Assembly: GCA_937982505.1 (NCBI GenBank)
Contig: CALJLV010000113.1
Location: forward strand, 1 to 11,453
Direction of reading: 5' to 3'
Source of the DNA: an uncultured Desulfobacteraceae bacterium
GTDB lineage: Bacteria; Desulfobacterota; Desulfobacteria; Desulfobacterales; UBA2174
Length of the DNA stretch: 11,453 nt
Shown here: piece by piece, positions 1 through 5,941 of the stretch
How positions within the stretch are numbered: position 1 is the first letter of the stretch
Layout: every line of letters begins with the position of its first letter
Notes under the pieces: model-generated
Databases searched by the model: none
Told to the model about the DNA's origin: nothing
What the model saw: only the letters and a program-made list of their open reading frames with translations
Translations under genes and position numbers: made by a program

Positions 1-503
1 ATCTCGTCCCAGTGGTCGGCCAGAAAGTCGTCGAGATCGCCTGGAGGCAGATCCACGCCGCGGGCCAGGAGGACGGGGCCCAGTTCGTCGCAGACGAGAT
101 TGAAAAGTTTGATCGTCACCAGGCCCGGTGCGACATCCTGCGGAATTGAATCCAGGGAGCGGTGTGAAATGGCGCTGCGCAGGCGGGTCAGCCGGCCGCC
201 CCGGCGCAGGGTGGCCCCCACCAGTCCGGGCATGGCGGCCGACAGGGCCACCACGGCGCCGTCGGCCACCCGGGCCGTGGAGACGTCGTCCACCGCCCGT
301 CCGTTGACAAAGACGGTCTGAATGCGGTGGATGACGTAGTCTTGGGGGATTTCCAGCCGCTCGCAGAGGAGGATCTCCAGGTGGCAGGGCAGGGGGGTGA
401 AAAGGACGAAGCCCCGTCGCAGCAGGGTGAAAAAGCGCCACAGTTTCCCTCGGGAAACGGCCAACTGGATCTGGACCGGATCGATGCCGCTTGCACGGGT
501 CAC
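1..503 (-). CDS. Conserved hypothetical protein in AOR operon, partial, possible MoaD/ThiS-like segment
   Basis: This open frame runs on the minus strand from a GTG at 503 to the left edge (about 167 codons, C-terminus missing). An AGGGGG stretch ends about 6 nt before the GTG and serves as ribosome binding site; no better start is seen. The protein has the codon use of the neighbouring GC-rich genes. Near residues 60-90 there is a pattern (QTVFVNGRAVDD, then VADGAVVAL) that resembles the strands and turn of beta-grasp MoaD/ThiS proteins, but the AMPGLVGATLRRGG stretch that follows is internal, not a C-terminal GG tail. It lies 73 bp downstream of the AOR gene in the same direction, so a shared transcript and a role linked to AOR (cofactor or assembly) is plausible inference. 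I cannot name the family with certainty. The gene is real on reading-frame grounds; the fold guess is weak. Confidence 0.7.
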   Translation of the reverse strand, partial: MTRASGIDPVQIQLAVSRGKLWRFFTLLRRGFVLFTPLPCHLEILLCERLEIPQDYVIHRIQTVFVNGRAVDDVSTARVADGAVVALSAAMPGLVGATLRRGGRLTRLRSAISHRSLDSIPQDVAPGLVTIKLFNLVCDELGPVLLARGVDLPPGDLDDFLADHWDE

Positions 504-525
504 GGCAGGCCCCCTTGCCGCCGCA

Positions 526-551
526 GGGGGGACCGCGGCCGCGGTTCCCCC
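526..551. repeat. GC-rich 26-bp palindrome between AOR and its downstream gene
   Basis: GGGGGGACCGCGG is followed at once by CCGCGGTTCCCCC: two 13-bp arms with a single mismatch, giving a strong hairpin whose loop would be the central GGCC. No T-run follows in the direction of AOR transcription, so it is not a standard intrinsic terminator. It may stabilise the 3' end of the AOR message or lower expression of the downstream gene. This is inference from structure only. Confidence 0.6.
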
Positions 552-576
552 GCTGCGCGGAGGATAAATGTGGTCC

Positions 577-2319
577 CTACCAGTTGAAGACCTGGTCGAG
601 TTCTTCGTCCTTGACGGCAAAGACCACGTTGTGGGGGGCCAGGGCCTCGCGCTTGAAATAGCCGGGCAGCCGGTCGTGGGCCGCGGTGAAGCCGGCGGCG
701 CGGTTGAAGTCGCGTTCCCAGGTGAGGATCCGCCGGCCCAGGGCCGTGACGTCCTCGGCCGTCGTGGGCTTGCCGGTGAATCCGGAGATCAGGTCCAGCA
801 GGGCCTGGAAGGTTTCCGGCTGGTCCAGGATGGCAAAGGCGATGAAGACGCACATGCCGGTGGCGTCGATGGCCGCCGTGGCGATTTGCAGGTTGCGCGA
901 GAGTTCCACCTGTCCTTCGGGCTTGAGGGGATCCACGGTGCCGCCCACGCCGAGAATATTGGCGGTGACGGCATAGCCGGCGGTATGGTCGGCGCCCATG
1001 GGGCTGGTGGCGTAGGTCACGGCAACCCCTTGCACGGCGCGCGGATCGTAGGCCGGCATGGCCTGCCCCTTGACCACCGGGACCCGCTCGACGCCGAAGA
1101 CCTGGCCGGCGACCGCGGCCCCGGCGCCCAGGATGCGGCCCAGAGGCGTTCCCTGGCCAACTTCCCTCACCAGGCGGATGGCCGCCTCGGCATCGCCGAA
1201 CTTGGCAATGCCGGCTTCCATGGCCACCCCCAGGGTGGCGCCCATCTCGATGGTGTCCAGGCCGAAGTCATCATCGAGGCGATCCAGCAGGGCGATGGCG
1301 TCCAGGTCGTTGATCCCGCAGTTGCCCCCATGGGCCCAGACCGTTTCGTATTCGGGCTGTTTGGTGAGAAAGTTGCCGTTCTTGTCGTAGAAGGTGCCCG
1401 AGCACTTCATGACGCATCCCCGATGGCAGCCGTGGGTGGCCGAGCCGGCGCCGCCGCGGCTGTTTTCCAGTTCGGCCAGGGCCTCGCCGGAGATCTTTTC
1501 GAATCCCTGGAATCGTCCGGTGGCGAAGTTGTGGGTGGGATAGGCCCCGGCCTCGTTGATCACCCCGGTGAGGACGTTGGTGCCGTAGGTGGGCAGTCCC
1601 TGGCCGCAAACCGGGTGCTTGTTGAGCCCGGCGGTAAACTCCTTGTTGGCGGCCTTGAACTTTTCCGGATCGGCCGGCGCGCGCATCTTGCAGCCGGCAT
1701 CGTCCAGCACGATTACCTTGACACCCTTGGCGCCCATCACGGCGCCGACCCCGCCACGGCCGGCATGGCGGGTGGGACGGGTCTCCATGTCGGTGAAGGC
1801 CACCGTGGCGGCCCCCATCTTCATCTCTCCGGCCGGACCGATGGAGATGCAGGCGATTTTCTCGCCGCAGGCGGCGGTCATCTTTTCCACCAGGGCGTAG
1901 TTGCCCAGCATCCTGAGGCTGTTGTCGGGTTCGATGCGCGCGCCGTCGGGATTGATGAAAACTTTGTAAAGGGTGTCGTCGGCCGGTTGGCCTTCCAGGA
2001 CGATGGCGGCATAGCCCAGGCGGGCCAGCACCTGGGCGCCCTGGCCGCCCGAATTGGCCTCCTTGATGCCGCCGGTGAGCGGACTCTTGCATCCCACCGA
2101 GATGCGGCCGGACTGGACCGCGGCCGACCCGCTGAGCAGCCCCGGGGCGATGACCAGCTTGTTCTCGGCCCCCAGGGGATGGCAGGTGGGCGGCACTTCC
2201 CTGGCCACGACGGCCGAAGTCATGGCCCGGCCGCCCAGCCCGGCGTAGTCGCCCAATGGCTCGGTGCGGATGGCGGGGCCACCCTTGGCTCCCATGTCGA
2301 TGCGAAGAATCTTGTCCAT
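577..2319 (-). CDS. aor: Aldehyde:ferredoxin oxidoreductase (tungsten/molybdenum bis-pterin enzyme)
   Basis: The protein has 580 residues, close to the usual ~600 of the AOR family, which oxidises aldehydes to carboxylates with ferredoxin as electron acceptor in the cytoplasm of anaerobes. The AFOR N-domain covers about residues 1-205 (GRISVGCKSPLTGG near 71-84; RHAGRGGVGAVMGAKG near 184-199). The helical C-part carries the 4Fe-4S ligands C298, C302, C306 and distal C490 in DATGMC, the pterin motif DDFGLD (350-355) and GADH (442-445). The cysteine spacing is CX3CX3C, whereas the Pyrococcus furiosus enzyme has CX2CX3C. An in-frame ATG lies 8 codons upstream at 2343, but the ATG at 2319 has AAAGGAGG at a 7-nt distance and is preferred. 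The subfamily substrate cannot be told from sequence. It probably leads an operon with the gene at 1-503. Confidence 0.95.
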   Translation of the reverse strand: MDKILRIDMGAKGGPAIRTEPLGDYAGLGGRAMTSAVVAREVPPTCHPLGAENKLVIAPGLLSGSAAVQSGRISVGCKSPLTGGIKEANSGGQGAQVLARLGYAAIVLEGQPADDTLYKVFINPDGARIEPDNSLRMLGNYALVEKMTAACGEKIACISIGPAGEMKMGAATVAFTDMETRPTRHAGRGGVGAVMGAKGVKVIVLDDAGCKMRAPADPEKFKAANKEFTAGLNKHPVCGQGLPTYGTNVLTGVINEAGAYPTHNFATGRFQGFEKISGEALAELENSRGGAGSATHGCHRGCVMKCSGTFYDKNGNFLTKQPEYETVWAHGGNCGINDLDAIALLDRLDDDFGLDTIEMGATLGVAMEAGIAKFGDAEAAIRLVREVGQGTPLGRILGAGAAVAGQVFGVERVPVVKGQAMPAYDPRAVQGVAVTYATSPMGADHTAGYAVTANILGVGGTVDPLKPEGQVELSRNLQIATAAIDATGMCVFIAFAILDQPETFQALLDLISGFTGKPTTAEDVTALGRRILTWERDFNRAAGFTAAHDRLPGYFKREALAPHNVVFAVKDEELDQVFNW

Positions 2320-2326
2320 GAATGCG

Positions 2327-2334
2327 CCTCCTTT
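2327..2334 (-). promoter_or_regulatory. Ribosome binding site of AOR gene
   Basis: AAAGGAGG on the minus strand, 7 nt before the ATG at 2319. It falls inside the eight extra codons of the longer reading frame and therefore decides the start. Confidence 0.85.
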
Positions 2335-2407
2335 GATGGCCATGTGAATGGAGTGATCGGAAATTGACGGATGCCTTGAGCAAATCCCGAGAGAATCGGT
2401 TATGGGT

Positions 2408-2455
2408 ATGGTTTCAATACCATTTGTAATTACTGGTAATTAAAGGGCGAGTCAA
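2408..2455 (-). promoter_or_regulatory. AOR promoter region with overlapping repeats (candidate operator)
   Basis: Reading on the minus strand, a TTGACT (2450-2455) is followed after 17 nt by TAATTA (2427-2432), a weak match to a -10 box. The same stretch carries overlapping symmetric elements: GTAATTA occurs twice with a spacing of exactly 10 bp (2426-2432 and 2436-2442), AATTAC-TG-GTAATT is a perfect inverted repeat (2428-2441), TACCA and TGGTA pair across 11 nt (2418-2438), and ATGGT...ACCAT brackets 2408-2423. The repeats overlap the putative -10, as expected for repressor control. The regulator is unknown. Confidence 0.4.
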
Positions 2456-2753
2456 GAAAAACCAAAAATAACAGACTTGTCGGGGAAGGTCTGTCGAGGT
2501 CGCTTCCAGTCGGTCAGGGCCTTGCCGGGCAAGACACGGAGAACTTCAGGGGAAAGACGAACCCGGCACCGCAGAGGGATCGGGCCGGTTTCGGATCTGC
2601 TGGAAACCATCCCCGGATGGCAATTCAGTTCCAGAGGCTTGACCCGGCGTCCTTCTTTTCATAGGAATGAGGATCCTGGTTGACCTGCGCCGCCATTCGA
2701 GGGCGCTGGCCATCCCTGCGAATCATGACAGGATTGATCCGGGCAGACGCCTT

Positions 2754-3533
2754 ATGTGCCTGATCCTCTGGGCTTGGGAGCGCCATCCACGCTATCGGCT
2801 GGTCTTGGCCGCCAACCGGGACGAGTTTTACGCCCGCGCCAGCCGACCCGCCGATTTCTGGCCGGGTCGGCCGCAGATTCTCGCAGGCCGTGATCTGCAG
2901 GCCGGCGGCACCTGGCTGGCCTTGAGCCGCCAGGGGCGCATGGCGGCCATCACCAATTTCCGGGATCCGGCGGCCCACAACCCCGGGGCCCGGTCCAGGG
3001 GCGAGCTGGTGGCCGATTTCGTCGCCGGCCGGGAAAGCCCGGGCCGCTATCTTGCCGGAATCCTGGGGCGCGTTCACGACTACAATGGGTTCAACCTCCT
3101 GGCCGCCACCGCCGGCGACGACGGACTCGTATACCTGGGCAGCCGGGAGGGGCGGGTCAGGAAGATCGCGGGCGGCATCCATGGATTGAGCAACCATCTT
3201 CTCGACACCCCCTGGCCCAAGGTGGCCGGAGGGAGGGCCGAGCTGGAGCGGGTGCTGAGGGAGGATCGGGTCACACCGGAGCGTCTGTTGCGTCTGCTCT
3301 GCGACCGGCGCCGGCCCGGGGATGCGGGTTTGCCCGATACCGGAGTCGGTCTGGAGTGGGAGCGGATCCTGGCTCCGCGCTTCATCGTCAGCCCCGCCTA
3401 CGGCACCCGTTCGGCCACGGTGCTGCTCTGGGAGCGCACGGGGCAAGTCGATTTTTTTGAGTGGACCTTCGTTCCGGGCCAGGATCCGCCGCGGGTGGCC
3501 GAAAAGCGGCATTTTCGGTTTTTGATCGCCTAA
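2754..3533 (+). CDS. TANGO2/NRDE family protein
   Basis: The 259-residue product matches the whole TANGO2 (NRDE) family in length and motif order: MCLILWAW at the N-terminus, NRDE at 21-24, GGTWLALSRQGRMAAITNFR at 51-70, GLSNHLLDTPWPK at 144-156, and YGTR at 216-219. The conserved Cys2 and the fold suggest an N-terminal-nucleophile-like protein; eukaryotic and bacterial members have been linked to haem handling and lipid metabolism, but the exact activity is unsettled. The frame is open 29 codons further upstream (to 2667), yet the ATG at 2754 gives the family's canonical MC start, so it is chosen although the Shine-Dalgarno is weak. It is transcribed away from AOR and 95 bp ahead of a glycosyltransferase on the same strand. 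No signal peptide is seen, so it should be cytoplasmic. Confidence 0.9.
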   Translation: MCLILWAWERHPRYRLVLAANRDEFYARASRPADFWPGRPQILAGRDLQAGGTWLALSRQGRMAAITNFRDPAAHNPGARSRGELVADFVAGRESPGRYLAGILGRVHDYNGFNLLAATAGDDGLVYLGSREGRVRKIAGGIHGLSNHLLDTPWPKVAGGRAELERVLREDRVTPERLLRLLCDRRRPGDAGLPDTGVGLEWERILAPRFIVSPAYGTRSATVLLWERTGQVDFFEWTFVPGQDPPRVAEKRHFRFLIA

Positions 3534-3628
3534 ATCGCTGGGAGCGGCGGTACGGGCGGAAAAGTCCGAACGTGATCCGGGAATCTTCCGTTCATCCGCC
3601 GTCCAGACAACCAGAAACCTGATTGCAC

Positions 3629-4540
3629 ATGGCCTCTTACACCGTTTCCGTCATCATTCCGGCCTACAACGAAGCCCAGAGCATCGGCGCCGTGGTGGCC
3701 GCCGTCCGCGCCGTGGGGCCGGAATTCCAGATCCTGGTCATCGACGACGGTTCGGCGGACGATACCGCCGAAGCCGCCCGGGCCGCCGGCGCCCAGGTCC
3801 ATCGCCATCCGTACAACATCGGCAACGGGGCGGCGGTGAAAACCGGCATCCGCAACGCCAGCGGCGACGTCCTGGTCTTCATGGACGGCGACGGCCAGCA
3901 CGACCCGGCCGACATTCCCAGTCTGCTGGCCCCTCTGCCCGCCTACGACCTGGTGGTGGGGGCCCGCACCTTCAAGGATCAGGCCAGCCTGAGCCGCGCC
4001 CTGGGCAACGCTTTCTACAACCGCTTTGCCGGTTACGTGGCCAAGTTTCCCATCCAGGATCTCACCAGCGGGTTTCGCGCCGTCAAGGCGCCGGTGGCCC
4101 GCGGCCTGATCTACCTGCTGCCCAACACCTACTCGTATCCCACCACCATGACCCTGGCGGTGCTGCGCTCGGGGTTGAGCCTCAGGTACGTGCCGATCCG
4201 CACCCGGCGGCGCCAGGCGGGAAAAAGCAGCATCTCCCTGGCCAAGGACGGGGTGCGTTTTTTCATGATCATCACGCGCATCTGCACCCTGTTTTCCCCC
4301 TTCCGGGTCTTTTTGCCGGTGAGCTTCGCCATGTTCATGCTGGGCCTCGTCTGGTACCTGTACACCTTCATCACCCAGGGCCGCTTTACCAACATGAGCG
4401 CCCTGCTCCTCACCACCTCGGTGACCATCTTCATGATCGGCATGGTCTCCGAGCAGATCTCCCAAATGCGGTTTGAACGGCGGGGGCAGCGGGATGAAGG
4501 AAAGCGGGATGAGGGCGGAAAGGAAAGGGCTGAGGGATGA
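3629..4540 (+). CDS. GT2 family glycosyltransferase, DPM1/polyprenyl-phosphate type, membrane anchored
   Basis: The 303-residue protein opens with the GT-A nucleotide-binding strand VSVIIPAYNEAQSIGAVV, followed by VIDDGSADDTAE (about 37-48) and the metal-site motif MDGDGQHDP (about 88-96). GARTF, then DLTSGFRAV and the basic RTRRRQAGKSS stretch, are typical of dolichyl/undecaprenyl-phosphate sugar transferases. Two hydrophobic segments near residues 226-245 and 252-272 should anchor it in the inner membrane with the catalytic domain in the cytoplasm. It probably charges a lipid carrier with a sugar for surface glycan synthesis. ATG at 3629 is chosen; a TTG two codons upstream is possible, and neither has a clear binding site. 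The last ~18 residues (RGQRDEGKRDEGGKERAEG) are low complexity and are encoded by a 7-bp repeat array, so the original stop was probably lost or displaced. Confidence 0.9.
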   Translation: MASYTVSVIIPAYNEAQSIGAVVAAVRAVGPEFQILVIDDGSADDTAEAARAAGAQVHRHPYNIGNGAAVKTGIRNASGDVLVFMDGDGQHDPADIPSLLAPLPAYDLVVGARTFKDQASLSRALGNAFYNRFAGYVAKFPIQDLTSGFRAVKAPVARGLIYLLPNTYSYPTTMTLAVLRSGLSLRYVPIRTRRRQAGKSSISLAKDGVRFFMIITRICTLFSPFRVFLPVSFAMFMLGLVWYLYTFITQGRFTNMSALLLTTSVTIFMIGMVSEQISQMRFERRGQRDEGKRDEGGKERAEG

Positions 4541-4617
4541 GACCTGAGACCTGAGGGGAAAGAACGGAGGTCGGAAGATAGAGGTCGGAGGGCGGAAGTC
4601 GGAGGGGCAAGGGACCG
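4491..4617 (+). repeat. Degenerate 7-bp tandem array (GGNNNGA), overlapping gene 3' end
   Basis: Eighteen units can be laid out with one 1-bp slip: GGGATGA, AGGAAAGC, GGGATGA, GGGCGGA, AAGGAAA, GGGCTGA, GGGATGA, GACCTGA, GACCTGA, GGGGAAA, GAACGGA, GGTCGGA, AGATAGA, GGTCGGA, GGGCGGA, AGTCGGA, GGGGCAA, GGGACCG. The period of 7 is kept while single bases vary. The first seven units encode the tail of the upstream glycosyltransferase, and its TGA stop (4538-4540) is part of a unit. The strand is almost purely purine. Heptameric arrays of this general kind are known as STRRs in filamentous cyanobacteria; a link is not implied. Confidence 0.8.
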
Positions 4618-4838
4618 GCGAGAAAAATCCCATTGAGCGTCGGAGCTGAGGGGGGCAAGACGTCAACATGCATGCATATCCGCGGAACAGTTGTTGAATT
4701 GCAAGACTTGCGGCCGCCTTTTTGAGCCAGAAGCGAAATGAGTTGGTCATCCATGCAGAAATCAGACCGACAGCCTGTGGCCGGTGGCGCGATCCCTCTG
4801 CGACCGGCTATCAAGTTCCGGGGAAACCTTTCTTCGAT
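4541..4838. other. Non-coding stretch between GT2 and vapC
   Basis: It begins with the second half of the heptad array (to 4617). After that I see the palindrome ATGCATGCAT (4668-4677) and a short GCAAG-A-CTTGC repeat followed by GCGGCCGCC and five T (4701-4723), which is too weak to call a terminator. Open frames here are antisense or composition artefacts; no conserved protein is recognised. The 3' ends of the GT2 and vapC genes converge on it. Confidence 0.6.
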
Positions 4839-5237
4839 CTAATCGGCGGTGGGGAGTCTGACAGCGCAGCGGGCAAGGCCTGTGGCTCTTTTGATCATAT
4901 CTTTATCGAAGGTCAAAAAGGCTTGATGGTCCTGTCCGGCAGCCAGATGAAGCGCGTCGGCAAAGTCGAGACCCTGGCTTTGCCAGGCGATTGCCTCGGC
5001 GACCATCGCGGCATTTCGCACCTGGACATTGGATAGGCCCAACAGCTTGATCAAAGCATCACCGATGACCTTCTTCGGGAACGCGTAGGCGTACCGAAGG
5101 ACCCATTCGGTCTCCAGCAAGACTGTATCGGGGATAAAGACACGGTATCGACTAAAGACGGCTTTGGCCGCCCGGTACTGGTCTTCATCGTCACGGGTGA
5201 GAAAGCGGACAACGACATTGGTGTCAACCGTCACCAC
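4839..5237 (-). CDS. vapC: VapC-type PIN-domain toxin (ribonuclease)
   Basis: The 132-residue product has the PIN-domain acidic residues in order: D5 in VDTNV, E42 in LLETEWVL, D91 and D94 in LDFADALH, and D111 in TFDKD. Such toxins use the acidic cluster to hold Mg2+ and cleave RNA (tRNA or rRNA in studied members). The start is a GTG at 5237, with GGAGG six nt upstream; a second GTG follows immediately. The gene overlaps the 3' end of the antitoxin gene by 14 bp, so the two are translated together. All catalytic residues are present and the length is normal, so it should be active. The target RNA cannot be told from sequence. Confidence 0.93.
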   Translation of the reverse strand: MVTVDTNVVVRFLTRDDEDQYRAAKAVFSRYRVFIPDTVLLETEWVLRYAYAFPKKVIGDALIKLLGLSNVQVRNAAMVAEAIAWQSQGLDFADALHLAAGQDHQAFLTFDKDMIKRATGLARCAVRLPTAD

Positions 5238-5487
5238 GAGAAGCCTCCAGTGCGCCTCGGCGAATGGCGTCTTCCATGTCTTGCAATGACTTGGCCTCGC
5301 CCTTGTAGCGAAGACATCCCCCGACTTCCTCGATGAGCGTTTCAGGAAAGGGGGCCGCGGGCTTGAGCAGCACCCCGTCTGCGCAATCGATCACCACCAG
5401 CGCCTGCCCCGCTTCCCACCCCTGGGCTGCGCGCACGGATTTTGGGATGATCACCTGCCCCTTGCTTGATAGTTTCGTCGTTTGCAT
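5224..5487 (-). CDS. vapB: VapB-type antitoxin, SpoVT/AbrB fold
   Basis: The 87-residue protein starts with the AbrB/MazE-like swapped-hairpin DNA-binding domain (TTKLSSKGQVIIPKSVR, then GWEAGQALVVIDCADGVLLKP, about residues 3-43). The rest (about 46-87, with EVGGCLRYKGEAKSLQDMEDAI) is the segment expected to wrap around the toxin. ATG at 5487 has AGGA at a 7-nt distance. It lies directly upstream of vapC in the antitoxin-first order usual for type II modules. VapB and VapBC complexes normally repress their own promoter; repeats suited to this are found just upstream (see the regulatory entry). Confidence 0.92.
   Translation of the reverse strand: MQTTKLSSKGQVIIPKSVRAAQGWEAGQALVVIDCADGVLLKPAAPFPETLIEEVGGCLRYKGEAKSLQDMEDAIRRGALEASRGDG
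5244..5248 (-). promoter_or_regulatory. Ribosome binding site of vapC
   Basis: GGAGG on the minus strand, inside the vapB coding region, 6 nt before the GTG at 5237. It supports the GTG start and coupled translation of toxin with antitoxin. Confidence 0.7.
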
Positions 5488-5503
5488 CAGATGTTCCTAT
5501 GAA

Positions 5504-5556
5504 GTAAGAAATTTGTAAGACAACTTTAACTTAATCCAAGCCGGTGCAGCTGTCAA
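5504..5556 (-). promoter_or_regulatory. vapBC promoter with candidate autoregulatory operator
   Basis: On the minus strand a perfect -35 TTGACA (5551-5556) is followed after 17 nt by TAAGTT (5528-5533), a weak -10. Downstream of it, before the start codon, lie the inverted repeat TTGT-AAG-ACAA (5513-5523) and two direct GTAAG copies (5504-5508 and 5515-5519) spaced 11 bp apart. This position fits repression by VapB. Confidence 0.5.
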
Positions 5557-5658
5557 GTCATCGGCTTGCTTCAGGACCATGTTTTACCGGCCGCCTTCCG
5601 CCACATGGAAAAAGGGTCGTCATTCCGGTCCCGGATCGATTTCCGCCTCTCTTTCGTC

Positions 5659-5678
5659 ATTCCCGCGAAAGCGGGAAT
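5659..5678. repeat. Dispersed palindromic element, ATTCCC-N8-GGGAAT
   Basis: ATTCCCGC and GCGGGAAT pair perfectly around a GAAA loop, in the context CGTC...CC. This fits the consensus ATTCCC-N8-GGGAAT known as dRS3 in Neisseria, and the same core is common in intergenic DNA of many proteobacteria. It is likely one copy of a genome-wide repeat; only one full copy is in the window, with a TCGTCATTCC half at 5617-5626. Confidence 0.7.
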
Positions 5679-5781
5679 CCATGTTCATCGGAACGAGACG
5701 GCGGAAAGACGATCCGGAAACATCGAAAACCCGCCGTCGCCGATTTGATCATACCGGCCACCAGCGCACGGCGGCACCGCC

Positions 5782-5858
5782 GACCACTGACCAATGACCA
5801 ATGACGAATGACTAATCCCAAATGCCCAATACCCAATGACCATTCCCCCTTGACCCGC
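5782..5858. repeat. Degenerate 7-bp tandem array (GACCAAT)
   Basis: Eleven heptads follow without any slip: GACCACT, GACCAAT, GACCAAT, GACGAAT, GACTAAT, CCCAAAT, GCCCAAT, ACCCAAT, GACCATT, CCCCCTT, GACCCGC. Variation is by substitution only. On the opposite strand the unit reads ATTGGTC, so it shares the GGTC core of the GGTCGGA units in the other array. It lies 84 bp upstream of the GT4 gene at 5942. Confidence 0.8.
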
Positions 5859-5941
5859 AATCCATTTCTTCAGTAACCTGCAAGCCTCTTTCGCGATCCC
5901 AACGACAACCGGCCGGCCGGGCAACGAAGGCGATTCCAGGG

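Larger units (their letters stand above)
2320..2753. other. Intergenic region between divergent AOR and TANGO2 genes
   Basis: No convincing gene lies here. The AOR side holds the ribosome binding site and repeat-rich promoter described separately. The TANGO2 side holds two short perfect palindromes, CTTGCC-G-GGCAAG (2521-2533) and CCATCC-CC-GGATGG (2607-2620), which could be operators or chance. The frame open from about 2477 to 2683 starts with TTG, lacks a binding site and has a composition unlike a protein. Confidence 0.6.
5488..5941. other. Repeat-rich intergenic region between vapB and GT4
   Basis: No gene is supported here. From left to right it holds the vapBC leader and promoter, two copies of TCGTCATTCC 37 bp apart (5617-5626 and 5654-5663), the hairpin element at 5659-5678, a GC-rich stretch, and the heptad array at 5782-5858. 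The small frames that are open through it cross these repeats and have no protein-like signature. Confidence 0.65.

Noticed and set aside
568..2367. Long plus-strand open frame of 599 codons opposite AOR
   Set aside because: It is the antisense shadow of a high-GC gene; the translation has no family signature and the AOR frame on the minus strand has all expected motifs.
2625..3512. Minus-strand open frame of 295 codons
   Set aside because: Antisense to the TANGO2-family gene, no motifs.
4491..4617. CRISPR array
   Set aside because: The units are 7 bp, contiguous and degenerate; there are no spacers and no cas genes.
4701..4723. Terminator-like GCAAG-A-CTTGC, GCGGCCGCC and T-run
   Set aside because: The loop would be one base, and the GC palindrome next to the T-run has no separated arms; too weak to call.
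3530..4750. Minus-strand open frame of 406 codons
   Set aside because: Antisense to the GT2 gene; proline/histidine/glycine-rich shadow composition, and the opposite frame is a clear GT2.
4431..4814. Minus-strand open frame downstream of vapC
   Set aside because: It crosses the heptad array and has no recognisable domain or binding site; not supported as a gene or transposase remnant.
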